Assembly: GCF_024637375.1 (NCBI RefSeq)
Contig: NZ_JAGXFK010000097.1
Location: 1 to 43,233 of the forward strand
Direction of reading: 5' to 3'
From: Sediminimonas sp.
Lineage (GTDB): Bacteria; Pseudomonadota; Alphaproteobacteria; Rhodobacterales; Rhodobacteraceae
Length of the DNA stretch: 43,233 nucleotides
Below, one piece after another: positions 42,232 through 43,233 of the stretch; position 1 is the first letter of the stretch; each line of letters starts with the position of its first letter. Under the pieces are notes generated by a model that saw only the letters and a list, made by a program, of their open reading frames with translations, made no database searches and was not told the DNA's origin. Made by a program: the position numbers and the translations under genes.

Positions 42232-43233
42232 ATGAGCGAAACCAAGGACGACTGGCGCGCCCGCGCCGAGAAAGAATTGCGCGGCCGCCCCCTGGACAGC
42301 TTGACCTGGAAGACCCTGGAAGGGATCGAGGTGCAGCCGCTCTACACCGCCGAGGATGTCGAGGGCCTGCCGCACCTGGGCAGCCTGCCGGGCTTTGCCC
42401 CGTTCACGCGCGGCCCGCGCGCCACGATGTACACCGGACGGCCGTGGACGATCCGGCAATATGCGGGGTTTTCGACGGCCGAGGAATCCAACGCCTTTTA
42501 TCGCCGTGCGCTGGCGGCGGGGCAGCAGGGGGTTTCGGTGGCCTTCGACCTGGCCACCCACCGCGGCTATGACAGCGATCACGAGCGCGTTGTGGGCGAT
42601 GTCGGCAAGGCGGGCGTGGCCATCGACAGCGTCGAGGACATGAAGATCCTGTTTGACCGCATCCCGCTGGATCAGGTCAGCGTGTCGATGACCATGAACG
42701 GCGCGGTGATCCCGGTGCTGGCCAGTTTCATCGTCGCGGGCGAGGAGCAGGGCATGGAGCGCGCGCAACTGTCGGGCACCATTCAAAATGACATTCTCAA
42801 GGAATTCATGGTGCGCAACACCTATATCTATCCGCCCGAGCCCAGCATGCGCATCATCAGCGACATCATCGAGTACACCGCCAACGAGATGCCGCGCTTC
42901 AACTCGATCTCGATCTCGGGCTACCACATGCAGGAGGCCGGCGCGAACCTGGTGCAGGAACTGGCCTACACGCTGGCCGACGGGCGCGAATACGTGCGCG
43001 CGGCGATTCAAGCGGGCATGGACGTGGACCGCTTTGCCGGGCGGTTGTCGTTCTTCTTCGCCATCGGCATGAACTTCTTCATGGAGGCGGCCAAGCTGCG
43101 CGCCGCGCGGCTGTTGTGGCACCGCATCATGACCGAGTTCGACGCGCAGGAGGACCGCTCGAAGATGCTGCGCACGCATTGCCAGACATCCGGCGTGTCG
43201 CTGGCCGAGCAGGACCCTTACAACAACGTGGTG
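42232..43233 (+). CDS. Methylmalonyl-CoA mutase, large subunit (N-terminal part, runs off window)
   Basis: The first 334 residues are seen; the gene continues past 43233. The adenosylcobalamin enzyme rearranges methylmalonyl-CoA to succinyl-CoA. Family strings are [102 protein letters not shown] and [13 protein letters not shown], which belong to the substrate-binding TIM barrel. The cobalamin domain is beyond the edge. It follows pccBA, completing the propionyl-CoA route except for the epimerase, which is not in the window. ATG 42232 has AAAGGACC upstream. Confidence 0.95.
   Translation, partial: MSETKDDWRARAEKELRGRPLDSLTWKTLEGIEVQPLYTAEDVEGLPHLGSLPGFAPFTRGPRATMYTGRPWTIRQYAGFSTAEESNAFYRRALAAGQQGVSVAFDLATHRGYDSDHERVVGDVGKAGVAIDSVEDMKILFDRIPLDQVSVSMTMNGAVIPVLASFIVAGEEQGMERAQLSGTIQNDILKEFMVRNTYIYPPEPSMRIISDIIEYTANEMPRFNSISISGYHMQEAGANLVQELAYTLADGREYVRAAIQAGMDVDRFAGRLSFFFAIGMNFFMEAAKLRAARLLWHRIMTEFDAQEDRSKMLRTHCQTSGVSLAEQDPYNNVV

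Noticed and set aside
1..43233. CRISPR array, toxin-antitoxin, restriction-modification or phage gene set.
   Set aside because: No regularly spaced repeats, no recognisable nuclease, methylase or phage structural genes were seen. Apart from the left edge, the content is core metabolism.

Overview
The window reads as a stretch of high-GC alphaproteobacterial chromosome, most likely from the Rhodobacterales (Roseobacter/Rhodobacter group). The reasons are gene order and content: an aa3 cytochrome c oxidase block ctaC-ctaB-small ORF-ctaG-ctaE-SURF1 followed by thrC and an M16 peptidase; a hut cluster using the HutF/HutG branch; and a propionyl-CoA carboxylase locus next to a PccR/ScfR-type regulator. 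No tRNA, rRNA or CRISPR array was found. The taxonomic call rests on recognition of protein families and not on a search.

Layout. (1) Positions 1-2390 are an accessory edge with visibly lower GC. It holds the 3' end of an IS481-like transposase, a small lipoprotein, about 0.8 kb with no supportable gene, a secreted Sel1-repeat protein, and a MITE-like inverted repeat that overlaps the Sel1 stop codon. (2) Positions 2800-11913 hold tldD on the minus strand, then a perfect FNR-type palindrome, then the plus-strand ctaC-ctaB-(CoxF-like)-ctaG-ctaE-SURF1-thrC-M16 peptidase-GNAT run, with several overlapping start/stop codons. (3) Positions 11950-24450 are housekeeping genes: a D-2-hydroxyacid FAD oxidase, an mtnP-membrane protein-apt salvage cluster, a flavin reductase, a GNAT, an EcsC protein, guanine deaminase, mgtE, 5-formyl-THF cyclo-ligase, a YmdB-like phosphoesterase, an SLC13 permease and YebC. 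(4) Positions 24511-32094 are histidine utilisation: hutC and hutF diverge from hutI-hutH-hutG-hutU around a HutC-like operator. (5) Positions 32189-33077 hold a hemerythrin-like protein and a DUF465 protein. (6) Positions 33248-43233 are propionate/methylmalonyl-CoA metabolism: a PccR/ScfR-type regulator, a Bcr/CflA exporter, pccB, several tiny envelope-type genes, pccA, a DUF4174 protein and the start of methylmalonyl-CoA mutase, which runs off the window.

How the parts work together. The cta genes encode subunits II and III plus heme O synthesis, CuB insertion and assembly factors for an aa3 oxidase; subunit I is not in the window. The hut genes convert histidine to glutamate through formimidoylglutamate and formylglutamate. 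MtnP releases adenine from methylthioadenosine and Apt recycles it to AMP. PccAB and methylmalonyl-CoA mutase carry propionyl-CoA towards succinyl-CoA, and repeated TTGCAA(A/T)TTTGC elements upstream of pccB, with a related element upstream of the regulator, suggest direct control by that regulator.

Most of the window is recognisable core metabolism. I did not find a convincing new defence or mobile system. The least explained parts are the low-GC edge, two copies of a double-hairpin interspersed repeat (one wedged between hutH and hutG), the cluster of tiny genes between pccB and pccA including a porin-like fragment, and an unknown small membrane protein inside the MTA/adenine salvage cluster.
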